In this document: piece by piece, positions 17,835-26,519 of the stretch
Position numbering within the stretch: the first letter of the stretch is position 1
Layout: the number at the start of each line of letters is the position of its first letter
NCBI RefSeq assembly: GCF_016863615.1
Contig: NZ_BOPF01000041.1
Location: 1 to 59,657, forward strand
Reading direction: 5' to 3'
Source of the DNA: Virgisporangium aliadipatigenens
GTDB lineage: Bacteria; Actinomycetota; Actinomycetes; Mycobacteriales; Micromonosporaceae
Length of the DNA: 59,657 nt
The notes under the pieces: generated by a model
The model's input: only the letters and a program-made list of their open reading frames with translations
The model's database searches: none
Told to the model about the DNA's origin: nothing
Translations under genes and position numbers: made by a program

Positions 17835-18770
17835 ATGGAATCGGTACTCGGCTCGGTCCGGTTGGACACCGAGCAGCTCGGCGTTCAGGCGTTCAGTGAC
17901 GCCTGGGGCGCGCGGATCGGACCGGCCCTGCCCACCTTCGGTCACGAGGCCACGGCCGGCGTTGTCGTTCGTGGTCTCGCCTCCCGGGTCGGCGACTCGA
18001 CCATCACGGACTTCGAGGCCGCCACACCGGTGCGCGTCGACACCTCGCTGCCCGACAACGGCGAGCTGCGCCTCTACATCGTGCATCGAGGCCGCTACCG
18101 CCTCCGGGGCGAACGCGACACGATGTCCGTGGCCGGCGGTGAGTTCCTGATGACCCGCTCGACCGGGCTGAGCGATTACGCCATCGCGGCCGGGACGACC
18201 GCCCAGGTGATCGGGCTGCCGGCCGAGGTGGCGGGCGTGTTCGCCGACTTCAGGCAGATCACCGGCCCGGTCACCGCCGCGACGGTCCGTGTGCTCCTGG
18301 CACACACGGCGGCCATCCAGTCGAACGTCGACGACCTCGGCGACAGCGGTGCGCACGCGAGCCGCAACGCCTTGATCGAACTGGTTCGCGGTGTCCTGCA
18401 CGCACGCGTCGACGCAACGGAGGCCGGTCTGGCCGGCCCGCTGACCCGAGTGGCCCGCGCACTGGCCGACCAGCTGCTCACCGAGCGTGAACTGGCACCG
18501 GCGCTGCTGGCGGGCCGCCTCGGCGTCTCGCTGCGCACGCTGCACCGGGCATTCGCGTCAACCGGCGAAACGGTCGGGGCGTACATCCGCCGGCGGCGCC
18601 TCGAACAGGCTCGCCGAGCGCTCACCTCGCCGTCTCACACCACGATCGCGGAGATTGCCGCGCATTGGCAGTTCGCCGACAGCAGCCACTTCGCCCGCGC
18701 CTTCCGCCGCCATTACGGCCAGACCCCATCAGGGTTCGCGCGCGATCACGACCATCCGATCGGCGCATAG
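17835..18770 (+). CDS. AraC-family transcriptional regulator
   Basis: A 311-residue regulator from ATG 17835 (MESVLGSVRLD); an in-frame ATG 36 bp upstream is possible and neither has a strong ribosome binding site. The N-terminal AraC-binding-like region (about 20-170) is a beta-rich sensor (NGELRLYIVHRGRYRLRGER). The C-terminal double helix-turn-helix (about 205-305) shows LAGRLGVSLRTLHRAFASTG, IRRRRLEQARRAL and the second helix WQFADSSHFARAFRRHYG. It is closely similar to the AraC protein at 20785-21642. It is divergent from a DinB gene and upstream of a monooxygenase region. Confidence 0.9.
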   Translation: MESVLGSVRLDTEQLGVQAFSDAWGARIGPALPTFGHEATAGVVVRGLASRVGDSTITDFEAATPVRVDTSLPDNGELRLYIVHRGRYRLRGERDTMSVAGGEFLMTRSTGLSDYAIAAGTTAQVIGLPAEVAGVFADFRQITGPVTAATVRVLLAHTAAIQSNVDDLGDSGAHASRNALIELVRGVLHARVDATEAGLAGPLTRVARALADQLLTERELAPALLAGRLGVSLRTLHRAFASTGETVGAYIRRRRLEQARRALTSPSHTTIAEIAAHWQFADSSHFARAFRRHYGQTPSGFARDHDHPIGA

Positions 18771-18819
18771 CGATTTCCAGGCGGAAGGTGCAGCCCGACA
18801 TTGCGCAGGAGGACGCTGG

Positions 18820-19293
18820 TCACGGTGTCATCAACGGCACGAGCAGGGCACGTGTCCGCTCTTTCAGGAGAGGCTCGATCTTCGCGAACTCCTCCTGCAC
18901 GCCCTCCGGATACGGCCCCTCCAGAGCGGCCTGCCAGTAGCCGTACGCCAGCTGCCCGTCATGGAGCCCGAAATTGTCCACGCAGTGCAGTACGCCGAGG
19001 TCCACCGCGAGCCGCTGCTGCATGTAGCCATCGTCGTCATTCCGAAAGAAGCGAAACTCCGCGTAGTCGTAGATGATGCCGTCCAGCTCCTGCCCGAAGT
19101 AATCCTGCGCCACGTGCAGTGCAAGCAGCCGCTCCCAGCCGTGCTTGTGCTTTCGCGCATCCTCGCCATGTAGCGCCGTTCGCAGATCCCCGTCCGCCGG
19201 CACGTCCAGGATCGTGTGAAGGTCGCCCACCCTCGCGGCAGCGATAAAACGGACCAACGCCTTGTCATTCCAGTTCCACGGCCGCTTCGCCAT
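18820..19293 (-). CDS. Hypothetical protein, 157 aa
   Basis: A small acidic/aromatic cytoplasmic protein: MAKRPWNWNDKALVRFIAAA, LHVAQDYFGQELDGIIYDYA, EFRFFRNDDDGYMQQRLAVD. Its composition and lack of signal resemble the many small orphan proteins of the 23-43 kb island. Family not recognised. It lies alone between an AraC gene and an FAD monooxygenase. Confidence 0.65.
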   Translation of the reverse strand: MAKRPWNWNDKALVRFIAAARVGDLHTILDVPADGDLRTALHGEDARKHKHGWERLLALHVAQDYFGQELDGIIYDYAEFRFFRNDDDGYMQQRLAVDLGVLHCVDNFGLHDGQLAYGYWQAALEGPYPEGVQEEFAKIEPLLKERTRALLVPLMTP

Positions 19294-19413
19294 GCCGGCA
19301 TGCTAGACGACCCTGGCCCGAAAGTACTGTCGCATGACCCGTACGTCCAAGCCGTAGGCCGGGGTGCGCTCATACGTTTCTTCAAACACTGATCGGCGCG
19401 AAGAAGGCGAACG

Positions 19414-20586
19414 TTGGCGACTGCTGGACGGGTCACGATCGTGGGCGGTGGACTCGGCGGTCTGGCACTGGCACGAATTCTGCACCGACACGGGATCACA
19501 ACGACGGTTTACGAGCGTGATGGATCGCTGTCGGCAAGAGCTGCCGGAGGCACGCTCGGCCTGAACGCGGAGTCCGGCCAGCGGGCGCTGGTCGAGGCCG
19601 GCCTGTTCGAACAGTTCCGCTCGATCGCGCGGGACACGGGTGAAACAACGCGCCTCCTGGACCGGTTCGGAGTCGTGCACTTCGACCTGGCATACGAGGG
19701 CGGTATCGGCGTACGGCCCGAGGTGGACCGCGGAGACCTTCGGCGGATGCTTGTCGATTCGCTCCCGGAGGGAGTGATCCGCTGGAACGTGACGGTGCTC
19801 TCGGCGCAGAAATCCAGCGACGGGAGGACGGTACTCACGCTGAGCAACGGTACGACCGTCGTGGCCGATGTCCTGGTGGGCGCCGACGGTGCCCGGTCCA
19901 GGGTGCGCCCGCTGCTGTCGGACGCGGTTCCGGTCTACTCCGGCGTGACGTTCATCGAGGCCTTCCTGTCCGACGTCGACGCAACCCACCCTGAGGCGGC
20001 GCACCTGGTCGGGCCGGGATCGATGTACGCGCTGTCCAACGGCCGCGGGATCATTGCCCAGCGAAACGGCGGCGGTGTGATCCGGTTGTATTTCGCGGTC
20101 AAGGGCGACCGGGAGTGGGCCCATGCGTTCGGGGACCGTACCGACACTGCCGGAACGCGAAAACGACTGCTGGACCTCTTCCACGACTTCGCGCCCGGTC
20201 TCCGCGCTCTGATCACCGAAAGCGAAGGCCCGCTGGTACCGCGGCCGATCAATGCGCTTCCGGTAGGGCACCGGTGGGAACGGACGCCTGGGGTAACCCT
20301 GCTTGGTGATGCGGCGCATCTGATGTCGCCGTTCGCAGGGCAGGGGGCGAACCTCGCATTGCTCGACGCCGCCGACCTCGGTGCCGCATTGGCGGAACAC
20401 TCCGATGTCGACGTCGCGCTCGCGGCCTACGAAACGGTGATGTTCCCTCGCGCGCACATGGCCGGCCGGGCGTCTGCCGACAACCTCGTCGCCAGCTTCG
20501 ACACCGACGCGCCGAAGCAACTGGTCGACCAGGCCAGGACATTCATGCAACGCAGAACCGGACACAGCGGCGGTCCGAGCGACTGA
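19414..20586 (+). CDS. FAD-dependent monooxygenase (TetX/PHBH-like)
   Basis: A 390-residue flavoprotein hydroxylase starting at TTG 19414. The Rossmann FAD motif is VTIVGGGLGGLALARIL near the N-terminus, followed by YERD. The central LVGADGARSRVR is the DG motif, and LLGDAAHLMSPFAGQGANLA is the GD motif near residue 290. The segment AAGGTLGLNAESGQRALVEA resembles tetracycline-inactivating TetX-type enzymes. Function in drug modification or catabolism cannot be settled from sequence. AraC-family genes flank it on both sides in the same orientation. Confidence 0.88.
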   Translation: MATAGRVTIVGGGLGGLALARILHRHGITTTVYERDGSLSARAAGGTLGLNAESGQRALVEAGLFEQFRSIARDTGETTRLLDRFGVVHFDLAYEGGIGVRPEVDRGDLRRMLVDSLPEGVIRWNVTVLSAQKSSDGRTVLTLSNGTTVVADVLVGADGARSRVRPLLSDAVPVYSGVTFIEAFLSDVDATHPEAAHLVGPGSMYALSNGRGIIAQRNGGGVIRLYFAVKGDREWAHAFGDRTDTAGTRKRLLDLFHDFAPGLRALITESEGPLVPRPINALPVGHRWERTPGVTLLGDAAHLMSPFAGQGANLALLDAADLGAALAEHSDVDVALAAYETVMFPRAHMAGRASADNLVASFDTDAPKQLVDQARTFMQRRTGHSGGPSD

Positions 20587-20784
20587 GGAAACGGAGCGGG
20601 CCGGCGACGCGATCGGTGCCGGACGCCGGATCGTTCCGAGCGGGTGGTGTCCGCCCCTACGGATGTGGCTTTGTTCGGCCGGCGTGGATGCGGGCGAAGC
20701 CGCTCCGGTACCGTGGCCGGCAAGCCGCCGGCCGGCCCTGAAACTCCTTCGTCATCACGGCCGCACATTCGCAGGAGGGCACAC

Positions 20785-21642
20785 GTGGATCGGGTCGATC
20801 GCTGCGACCCGCCGTCGGAATACGCTTCGGACACTGGCCCGGGTGCCCGCGTGCGGACCCGTGACGTTCTGGCCGGGGATGTCATCGTCACCGACTTCCG
20901 CACCACGACGAGGCTGGCGGTCCCACGGTCGCTTGACAGAGACGACACGCTCCGACTGCATGTGGTGCGCCGCGGTGCCTGGACGCTGCGCTACGGCCGA
21001 GAGGACGTCACCCTGGGCGCGGGGCACATGATGGTACGACGTCCGACCGGCCTGACCGGGTTCGAGATGGTCCCGTTCACGTCAGGTGCGACCATCGGGC
21101 TGTCGGCCGAGACGATCGGCCGCACTGTGGCCGAGCCGATCGTCGGCGATGTCACAAGGCCGGAGATGCGTCTGCTGCTGGCGCACGCGAGCATGCTGCA
21201 GGACACGATCGACCACCTCACCGCGAGCGGTGTCGACGCGGCGCGCAACGCGCTGGTCGAGTTGGTCCGAGGCGTCGTGTACAGCTACGTCGATGGCGAC
21301 GAGCCGGCGCTGGTGCCCGCGCTGGTCCGGGCGGCGCGCGAACTCGCCGACCGGCGTCTCACCGACCCGGAGCTGACAGCCGGGCTGCTCGCTCGCGAAC
21401 TGCACGTTTCCATACGCACCTTGAGCCGCGCGTTCGCCGTCACCGCGGAACCGGCCGGCGCCTACATCCGGCGTCGGCGCCTTGAGGAAGCCCGCCGGGC
21501 GTTGGCCGCCGGGCGCACCGTCTCGGAGGTCGCGACCCGCTGGCAGTTCGCCGATACCAGTCACTTCATCCGTACCTTCCGCAAACGCTACAACCGGACC
21601 CCCACCGACTACCTGCGAAGCATCCGCCCTCGGCGGCCGTGA
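20785..21642 (+). CDS. AraC-family transcriptional regulator
   Basis: A 285-residue regulator. The GTG at 20785 is chosen because of a perfect AGGAGG ribosome binding site at 20773; a longer frame to 20644 has none. The domain order matches 17835-18770: a beta-rich sensor (RDDTLRLHVVRRGAWTLRYG), then a double helix-turn-helix with LHVSIRTLSRAFAVTA, IRRRRLEEARRAL and WQFADTSHFIRTFRKRYN. It follows the FAD monooxygenase by about 200 bp on the same strand and is a plausible regulator of it. Confidence 0.9.
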   Translation: MDRVDRCDPPSEYASDTGPGARVRTRDVLAGDVIVTDFRTTTRLAVPRSLDRDDTLRLHVVRRGAWTLRYGREDVTLGAGHMMVRRPTGLTGFEMVPFTSGATIGLSAETIGRTVAEPIVGDVTRPEMRLLLAHASMLQDTIDHLTASGVDAARNALVELVRGVVYSYVDGDEPALVPALVRAARELADRRLTDPELTAGLLARELHVSIRTLSRAFAVTAEPAGAYIRRRRLEEARRALAAGRTVSEVATRWQFADTSHFIRTFRKRYNRTPTDYLRSIRPRRP

Positions 21643-21724
21643 TCCGGGTTGTCGGTCAGGATCGCGTTCGGGACCTGATCAAGGCGGTGGCGCGCTCGCC
21701 GGTCTCGTTCACGCCGGTCGGAGC

Positions 21725-22522
21725 TTAGAGGGCGATCAGCGTGAACCGGCCCGCCAGGTCGGGCAGGATCGTTCGCAGCGCGGCGACTGTCTGCGGCCCA
21801 GCGCCGTCGTGCAGGAGCACGATCCCGCCGGGACGGGTATGCGTGAGCACGGTGTTGACGATCGACTGGACCCCCGGACCGTTCCAGTCCCGCGGGTCGA
21901 CGGTCCACGAGATCGACGTCATGCCCAGGCCGGCCGCGATGCTCACGATCTCGGGCGACCAGTTGCCGCCGGGAGCGCGGAAATAGCCGATCACCGCGCC
22001 GGGTGCGACCGCCCGGATTGCATCGTTGGTGCGTTGCATGTCAGATCGGATCTGATCGGGCGTACGGGTGCGCAGCATCTCGTCATGGCTCCACGAGTGA
22101 TTACACAGGGTGTGCCCCTCAGCGACCATCCGCTGGACCATCGCGGCGCGCGCCGCGACCTGCCGGCCGACCATGCAGAAGGTCGCCTTGACGTGGTGCT
22201 GGGCCAGCAGATCCAGCACGGCGGGGGTGTCGTCCCACGGACCGTCGTCGAAGGTCAGCGCGACCGCGTCCGACCCTGTCTTGCGGACCGTTCCGGCCGG
22301 GCCGTCGCCTGTCTTGATGACCGGCGGCGACGCGGAGGGCGAGAGCGTGGGGCTCGGCGCCCCCGGTTCGGTCGTCGGCTCCCGGTGCTCGGCGACCACC
22401 GGCACCGTCGCGGCCGAAGGAGAAGCGGACGGCCCGGCTGTCGCCCAGCTGCCGGCCCGGCTGCCGCCGAGCGCCAGCACCAGGATGGTCAACCCGAACA
22501 CGGCGATGCGTCGCAATGGCAC
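21725..22522 (-). CDS. Secreted polysaccharide deacetylase (NodB domain, CE4)
   Basis: A 265-residue secreted or membrane-anchored carbohydrate esterase removing N- or O-acetyl groups from chitin, peptidoglycan or similar polymers. A signal or anchor segment is residues 1-23, then a Ser/Pro/Thr linker to about 85. The NodB motifs are complete: TFDDGP (Asp92, Asp93), HSWSH (His142 and His146, metal), FRAPGG (Arg182), a Trp/DPRDW motif, and LLHD near the C-terminus. All catalytic residues are kept, so it should be active. It appears monocistronic. Confidence 0.9.
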   Translation of the reverse strand: MPLRRIAVFGLTILVLALGGSRAGSWATAGPSASPSAATVPVVAEHREPTTEPGAPSPTLSPSASPPVIKTGDGPAGTVRKTGSDAVALTFDDGPWDDTPAVLDLLAQHHVKATFCMVGRQVAARAAMVQRMVAEGHTLCNHSWSHDEMLRTRTPDQIRSDMQRTNDAIRAVAPGAVIGYFRAPGGNWSPEIVSIAAGLGMTSISWTVDPRDWNGPGVQSIVNTVLTHTRPGGIVLLHDGAGPQTVAALRTILPDLAGRFTLIAL

Positions 22523-22749
22523 GGAGGCACTCCAAACTCGGTCCGGACCCGTCAGGGCTCGACGATGCTAATCCAGACGGAAGCGAGCTCTCCGGTCGTT
22601 GCACCAGAGGAGGAGAATCCGTGGGTCGGAGTTGGTGTGGAGGACGGGGTCCGTCGGTCACGACCGTACGGAGGAGACCTGGCAGCGATCGTCGACATCG
22701 GGTTCCCATGCAACAGCGACGCGCCCGCGCACGATCTACGGTTTGGGGT

Positions 22750-22985
22750 GGGCGGTCGCTTCTATCGGCGCAGATGGAACGAGTCGCGTGGCGACGAGTT
22801 CGACCACTGGGGCATTCGGTCTGGTTCTTCGAGGTCGATGAGCGCGGTTGGCCGGTTCGGCAGGTCGAGGTGTACGACAGCGGCGTAATCCTGCGCTACG
22901 GCCCTGGGCATGAGGAAGGCCGTTGCGGCGGTCTCGGGCAGGCCAGCCTGGACGATACCGAGGACGACCGGAGCGCGTTTGGGAC
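22750..22985 (+). pseudogene. Frameshifted DUF6881-like gene
   Basis: One frame reads YRRRWNESRGDEFDHWG; the next reads HSVWFFEVDERGWPVRQVEV then YDSGVILRYGPGHEE. The segments join at the GGGG run at 22816-22819 if one base is restored. Together they resemble small DUF6881-type proteins (W-rich start, EVDxxGWxxRxVEVY middle). The frame then runs on without a recognisable family end. The 540 bp between 22523 and 23061 hold nothing else I can support. Confidence 0.4.
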
Positions 22986-23061
22986 TCCGCCGATGGGTAG
23001 CGCGGAGCTTCCGACCCGTGTACCTGGCGGCAAGTCAGGGGTGCCGGCCGCCACGCGAAGC

Positions 23062-23295
23062 TCAGTCATCCTCCGCGGTCAAATCGCCCGGCATGACCGT
23101 CGCTATGAGGCCGGCCACGAACTGCGGCACATCCTCCGGCAGCAGCGTCAGGCACGGCTCGCTGAAATCCGGGCCCTGGAAGACCTCGACCGATCGCACG
23201 CCTGGATCGTCGGCCGACTCAGCGACACCGATGATCGTCCAGCGGCGGTGGCGCGGTCGGGTGTTGGCGAAGTGACTGAAGCCCGGCTCGCTCAT
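23062..23295 (-). CDS. Small hypothetical protein, 77 aa
   Basis: The start is placed at ATG 23295 (MSEPGFSHFANTRPRHRRW); 13 codons upstream are also open. The rest reads WTIIGVAESADDPGVRSVEV then an acidic C-terminus ending LTAEDD. No family recognised. It lies between the DUF6881-like remnant and a DUF4240-like gene at the edge of the small-gene island. Confidence 0.5.
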   Translation of the reverse strand: MSEPGFSHFANTRPRHRRWTIIGVAESADDPGVRSVEVFQGPDFSEPCLTLLPEDVPQFVAGLIATVMPGDLTAEDD

Positions 23296-23524
23296 AGGTG
23301 CTCCCGTCCTCGTACTCGCGGATGAGGAACCCAAGCTTGACCCTTCGGAACCGTGGTGTCCTCCGGGTTCTTCCGGAGGTCCACCCTAGGCTTTGCCGTC
23401 CTCGGACCCGGCCACTCCGTCCTCTCCGCCAGCGCCCCGCGCGCTCGGCGGCAGATGAACGCGTTTCCAGGCCCTGGCCTGTCGATTACCCAGATCGTGC
23501 CACTCGGGTAACCGACGAGACGAT

Positions 23525-24031
23525 CTACTCGACGACGGCGTCGAGGCGCGGCAACCGGCGACGTCTCTCGTCCTCGTCGTCGAAGTTCCACAACGCGCCC
23601 AGACGCGGGTAGACCGCCGTGTCCGTCGGCGCATGGCCGGTACGATCCCAGTAGGCGCTGTTCGCGACCCCGAACATGTCCTCGGCCTCGAGATCCAGTC
23701 CTTCCCGCACGGCCGGCACGTCGGCGAGGGTGTCCGGATCGGCCACCGCCCGCTCGAACACGTCGCGCCCCTGCGCCATCAGCCAGCCCCGGAAATACTC
23801 GAACCCGTCGTCGGAGCAGCCACCGTTGATCAGATAGGCAGCACCCCACAGATCCACCCGGTAGGACCGCGCCCGCAACTCCCACTCCGCACGCGCCAGC
23901 GCGGCGACCTCGTCCACAGGCATCTCATCGAGCAGTTCCCGCGCCCGCCGCCCCACCGAATCCGCATCCGCGGGGTCCACCGCCGAAACCCGCGCTGCTT
24001 CGACCAGTTCCCAGAACCTCTGCACGCTCAC
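23525..24031 (-). CDS. DUF4240-like protein
   Basis: A 168-residue acidic protein from GTG 24031 (VSVQRFWELVEAARV). The DUF4240 signature is RVDLWGAAYLINGGCSDDGF then EYFRGWLMAQGRDVFERAV, and LYPR/VYPRLGALW followed by an acidic FDDEDERRRRLPRL. DUF4240 has no established biochemistry that I know of; members sit among immunity-type and stress genes. A diverged paralogue is at 32166-32723. It overlaps no neighbour and is co-oriented with the MORN-like gene upstream, 62 bp away. Confidence 0.82.
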   Translation of the reverse strand: MSVQRFWELVEAARVSAVDPADADSVGRRARELLDEMPVDEVAALARAEWELRARSYRVDLWGAAYLINGGCSDDGFEYFRGWLMAQGRDVFERAVADPDTLADVPAVREGLDLEAEDMFGVANSAYWDRTGHAPTDTAVYPRLGALWNFDDEDERRRRLPRLDAVVE

Positions 24032-24093
24032 CCCGTTACGGTACGGGCGCGACGTCTGCGGCATGACAGCGTGTCGGTGTCGTCCGTGGCCGG

Positions 24094-25527
24094 TTATCGC
24101 TCGCTGTCGAGGTCGAACCATTTGGCTGGACGGAGTCGGGTAAGCCGTTCGGAGCCGCCTAGCAGGCGGCCGTGCTTGTCCAGGTAGGTCAGCAGCGACA
24201 GCCTTTCGTGTTGGGCGCCGTAGGCGCGGGTGAGTCCGGCGGCGGGGTCGGCGACGATGTCGATCGGGCGGCCGCCGAAGCTGCCGCGTCCCGGTACCGC
24301 GGGATGGACCCCGACGACGAGGATGCCGGGAAGCCCGGCGAGTTCTCGGGCGTCTTCCTCGGCGAGGTCGTGTTCGGACGTCTGCGTGCAGTTGACCACG
24401 ATGAAGCCGTTCGCGTCGCGTGACAGCGCGGCGAGCGTGGTGACCGGTGCGTCCACGCGGTTGACCGGGACCGAGTCGAACGCCAACGGCGGGATGGTCC
24501 ATGACACCGGAATTCCCGCGCTGTATTCGACGCTCGCGGTGTCGGCCAGTCCGACGGCTGCTTCGGGATGAACGGTCCACCGTCCCTCGGGCCAGCCGTG
24601 CTCGTAGCGTCCCTCCTGCAGCGGCCGGCCCTTGTTGTCGAAGAACCGGAACTCGCCATGGGCGGCCCCATCGACGAAGGTGCCGACACGTTCGACCGCA
24701 CCCTGGACGGATTCGAGCCAGTCTTCGTCGATCGCCATGAGCTGCTCGCGGCTGAGCGACGCGAACTCCTTCTTGATCCGCTCCGCCGGATGCCACCTCG
24801 TGACCGGGCCGTGCCGTAGCCCGTTGCGGTAGTGCTCCTCACGGACCACCACCCCGTCGCGGGTCATCGTCCACCGTCCGGTCGGCACGCCGGCCACAGA
24901 CGTCCCGGTCCAGTCCGCTCCGGGATGCGCCCAGGCCGGTCGCGGCTGCGCCGGCGGAAGGTCCTCGCGGAGGCGTTCCCAGAGCACGGCGGCCTGATCG
25001 GTCAACTTCGCTATCTCGTCGGGCTCGAATTCGTCATCGTCGGCGGCCATGCCCGCCAACAGGTCCTCCAGCGGCTCGATCTGTTCGGCCAGCCACTCGG
25101 CAAGCGGACCGTACTCCCCGTTCGAAAACAGTCCGCCCTCGCTGTGCGACCAGACCGACATCGCCGGCCGGAACTCACTGGGCGCGATGGCGTAGCCGTT
25201 GACCCCGTTGATCCATCGTCGGGCGGCGAAGATCCGGTGGTTCCCGCCGAGACGCGTGCTGTTGAACCTCAACTCGGGCGGCAGAATCGCCAAGTCCTGC
25301 AGAGGCAACAGTCGTGGACCACACACCGCGAGAGCCGGCGCGAGATCGGGATCGTCGTCGGCACCCGCAGGAAGCGGAACGAACAGCCCCGCCTGCAACT
25401 CGACCGACAGGCCGCCGAGAACCGAACGCAGCCGCTCGTGCAGACCGTCAAGGGATACGTCGTACCGGCGGGCGCCCGGTGCAGCCGGCACGGAACGCAT
25501 TCCATCGCTGATGGGAAAGAGGTCCAT
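24094..25527 (-). CDS. MORN-like repeat protein with thioredoxin-like C-terminus
   Basis: A 477-residue cytoplasmic protein. The N-terminal 160 residues are a separate globular part (LGGNHRIFAARRWINGVNGY). The middle (about 205-330) has antitoxin-like MORN repeats of G-x-x-x-G-x-W/F type: GVPTGRWTMTRDGVVVREEH, YRNGLRHGPVTRWHP, DGAAHGEFRFFDNKGRPLQE, YEHGWPEGRWTVHP. The last 110 residues resemble a thioredoxin-like domain without CXXC: NGFIVVNCTQTSEHD, LPGILVVGVHP, DIVADPAAGLTRAYGA and LLTYLDKHGRLLGG. The domain reading of the C-terminus is my inference. It is co-directional with the DUF4240-like gene downstream. Confidence 0.7.
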   Translation of the reverse strand: MDLFPISDGMRSVPAAPGARRYDVSLDGLHERLRSVLGGLSVELQAGLFVPLPAGADDDPDLAPALAVCGPRLLPLQDLAILPPELRFNSTRLGGNHRIFAARRWINGVNGYAIAPSEFRPAMSVWSHSEGGLFSNGEYGPLAEWLAEQIEPLEDLLAGMAADDDEFEPDEIAKLTDQAAVLWERLREDLPPAQPRPAWAHPGADWTGTSVAGVPTGRWTMTRDGVVVREEHYRNGLRHGPVTRWHPAERIKKEFASLSREQLMAIDEDWLESVQGAVERVGTFVDGAAHGEFRFFDNKGRPLQEGRYEHGWPEGRWTVHPEAAVGLADTASVEYSAGIPVSWTIPPLAFDSVPVNRVDAPVTTLAALSRDANGFIVVNCTQTSEHDLAEEDARELAGLPGILVVGVHPAVPGRGSFGGRPIDIVADPAAGLTRAYGAQHERLSLLTYLDKHGRLLGGSERLTRLRPAKWFDLDSER

Positions 25528-25659
25528 GGCCCCACTCGCGGTCGGCTATCACGAACTACAGGACAGACACCGACGGCAGTGTACGCGGGAAGCGCAGCCA
25601 GCCGGGGGCGGCAGGTATGCAGCACCGCGTCGATCACGGCCGCCACTCGTGGCGTTCAG

Positions 25660-25690
25660 TTGCCGGCGCATAGCGGCATGAGCGTGCAGT
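25660..25690 (+). repeat. 3'-end copy of the dispersed repeat
   Basis: TTGCCGGCGCATAGCGGCAT continuing GAGCGTGC. It matches the terminus at 33527 and overlaps the start region of the barstar-like gene. Confidence 0.5.
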
Positions 25691-26162
25691 GGATGATGGT
25701 GCTGTGCTTCGCTCGTTGTCCGCCAACCGGCGTTTGCCGGGGCCGCCATACGTGATCGGTTCCGAGTCTGTCGACTACGTCGTGTCATTCGCTCGCGGCA
25801 TACAGGCGCGGGTGGTGCGGCTAGAGGTACCGCCGGAGCCGGACCGGCGCGGGGTCCTGCGCTTGCTCGGACAGGCGTTGGGTTTCGCGGAGGGCTTCGG
25901 CACCAACTGGGACGCCTGGTACGACTGCCTGGGCGATGTCATTGAGACCGCCACAGGCGGCACCGTTGTGATCCTGGAGCGGTCGGAACGTCTGCTCGAC
26001 TCACCACCCGCGCTGTTCGCCCAACTCGTCTATCACCTCCAGACATCGCAAGATCTCGTGGCCGGCAGCGCCCGCGATCGTTTGTTGATCGAATTCGCCT
26101 TCGCCGGGCTGTGGGGCGATGCGCAGACCGTACCGATAGGCCACGGGAGCCCGCGCAGGTGA
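25689..26162 (+). CDS. Barstar-family (barnase inhibitor-like) protein
   Basis: A 157-residue protein. The barstar signature is LGQALGFAEGFGTNWDAWYD then CLGDVIETATGG; the NWDA-DCL helix of barstar contacts the ribonuclease active site. The start is uncertain (GTG 25689 or GTG 25704). Barstar-type proteins bind and block secreted ribonucleases, either the cell's own or a competitor's. No ribonuclease gene adjoins it, so here it stands as an orphan inhibitor. The N-terminus overlaps a repeat copy, so the first few codons may be recently acquired. Confidence 0.82.
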   Translation: MDDGAVLRSLSANRRLPGPPYVIGSESVDYVVSFARGIQARVVRLEVPPEPDRRGVLRLLGQALGFAEGFGTNWDAWYDCLGDVIETATGGTVVILERSERLLDSPPALFAQLVYHLQTSQDLVAGSARDRLLIEFAFAGLWGDAQTVPIGHGSPRR

Positions 26163-26222
26163 CGGAACCACGCGACAAGACGCTGCGTGCACGCGTATCG
26201 CGGCAGATGTCGGCATCGGCAG
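26159..26222 (+). repeat. Degenerate copy of the dispersed repeat (3' half)
   Basis: From the barstar stop onward GGTGACGG, GCGACAAGACGC and ATCGCGGCAGATGTCGG follow the order of the 3' half of the family (hairpin arm, GACAAGCGGC, terminal CGGCA element). Confidence 0.35.
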
Positions 26223-26468
26223 GCTGACGAAGTGGCGGTGTGGGGTTCACAGGTTCGATTGCCTTGGCTCCGGAAACGGGATGGCCGCTGAGGACTGTGC
26301 CTGCGACTTCGAGGCTGTGATCAATCGGGCGGGTGTTGTGGCTCGTGGCCTGCGTCGGGATGTGGGGTCGTTGGCTGGCGTCACTGGGGTTGTGGTTGGG
26401 GTTGCGGTGTGGCTGGCCGGTCGGGCGAAGCGGCGGCCGACCCGGTGGCGATGGGCAAAAACCACCGG

Positions 26469-26490
26469 TAGTAAGATCATCTGACTACTA
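26469..26490. promoter_or_regulatory. Putative MarR operator upstream of the MarR gene
   Basis: TAGTA and TACTA flank a core AGATCATCT that is itself palindromic around C. It lies 30 bp before the regulator start. The core resembles the AGATCCTCT centre of the perfect palindrome after the gene (27010-27032). The stretch 26223-26468 upstream holds only short frames I do not trust. Confidence 0.45.
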
Positions 26491-26519
26491 TCGGAGGCTC
26501 GACGCCGGGATAAGGGTCG

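Noticed and set aside
26281-26484. Small membrane protein gene (AGVVARGLRRDVGSLAGVTG)
   Set aside because: Three overlapping short frames compete here, none with a ribosome binding site; one predicted TM segment alone is not enough.
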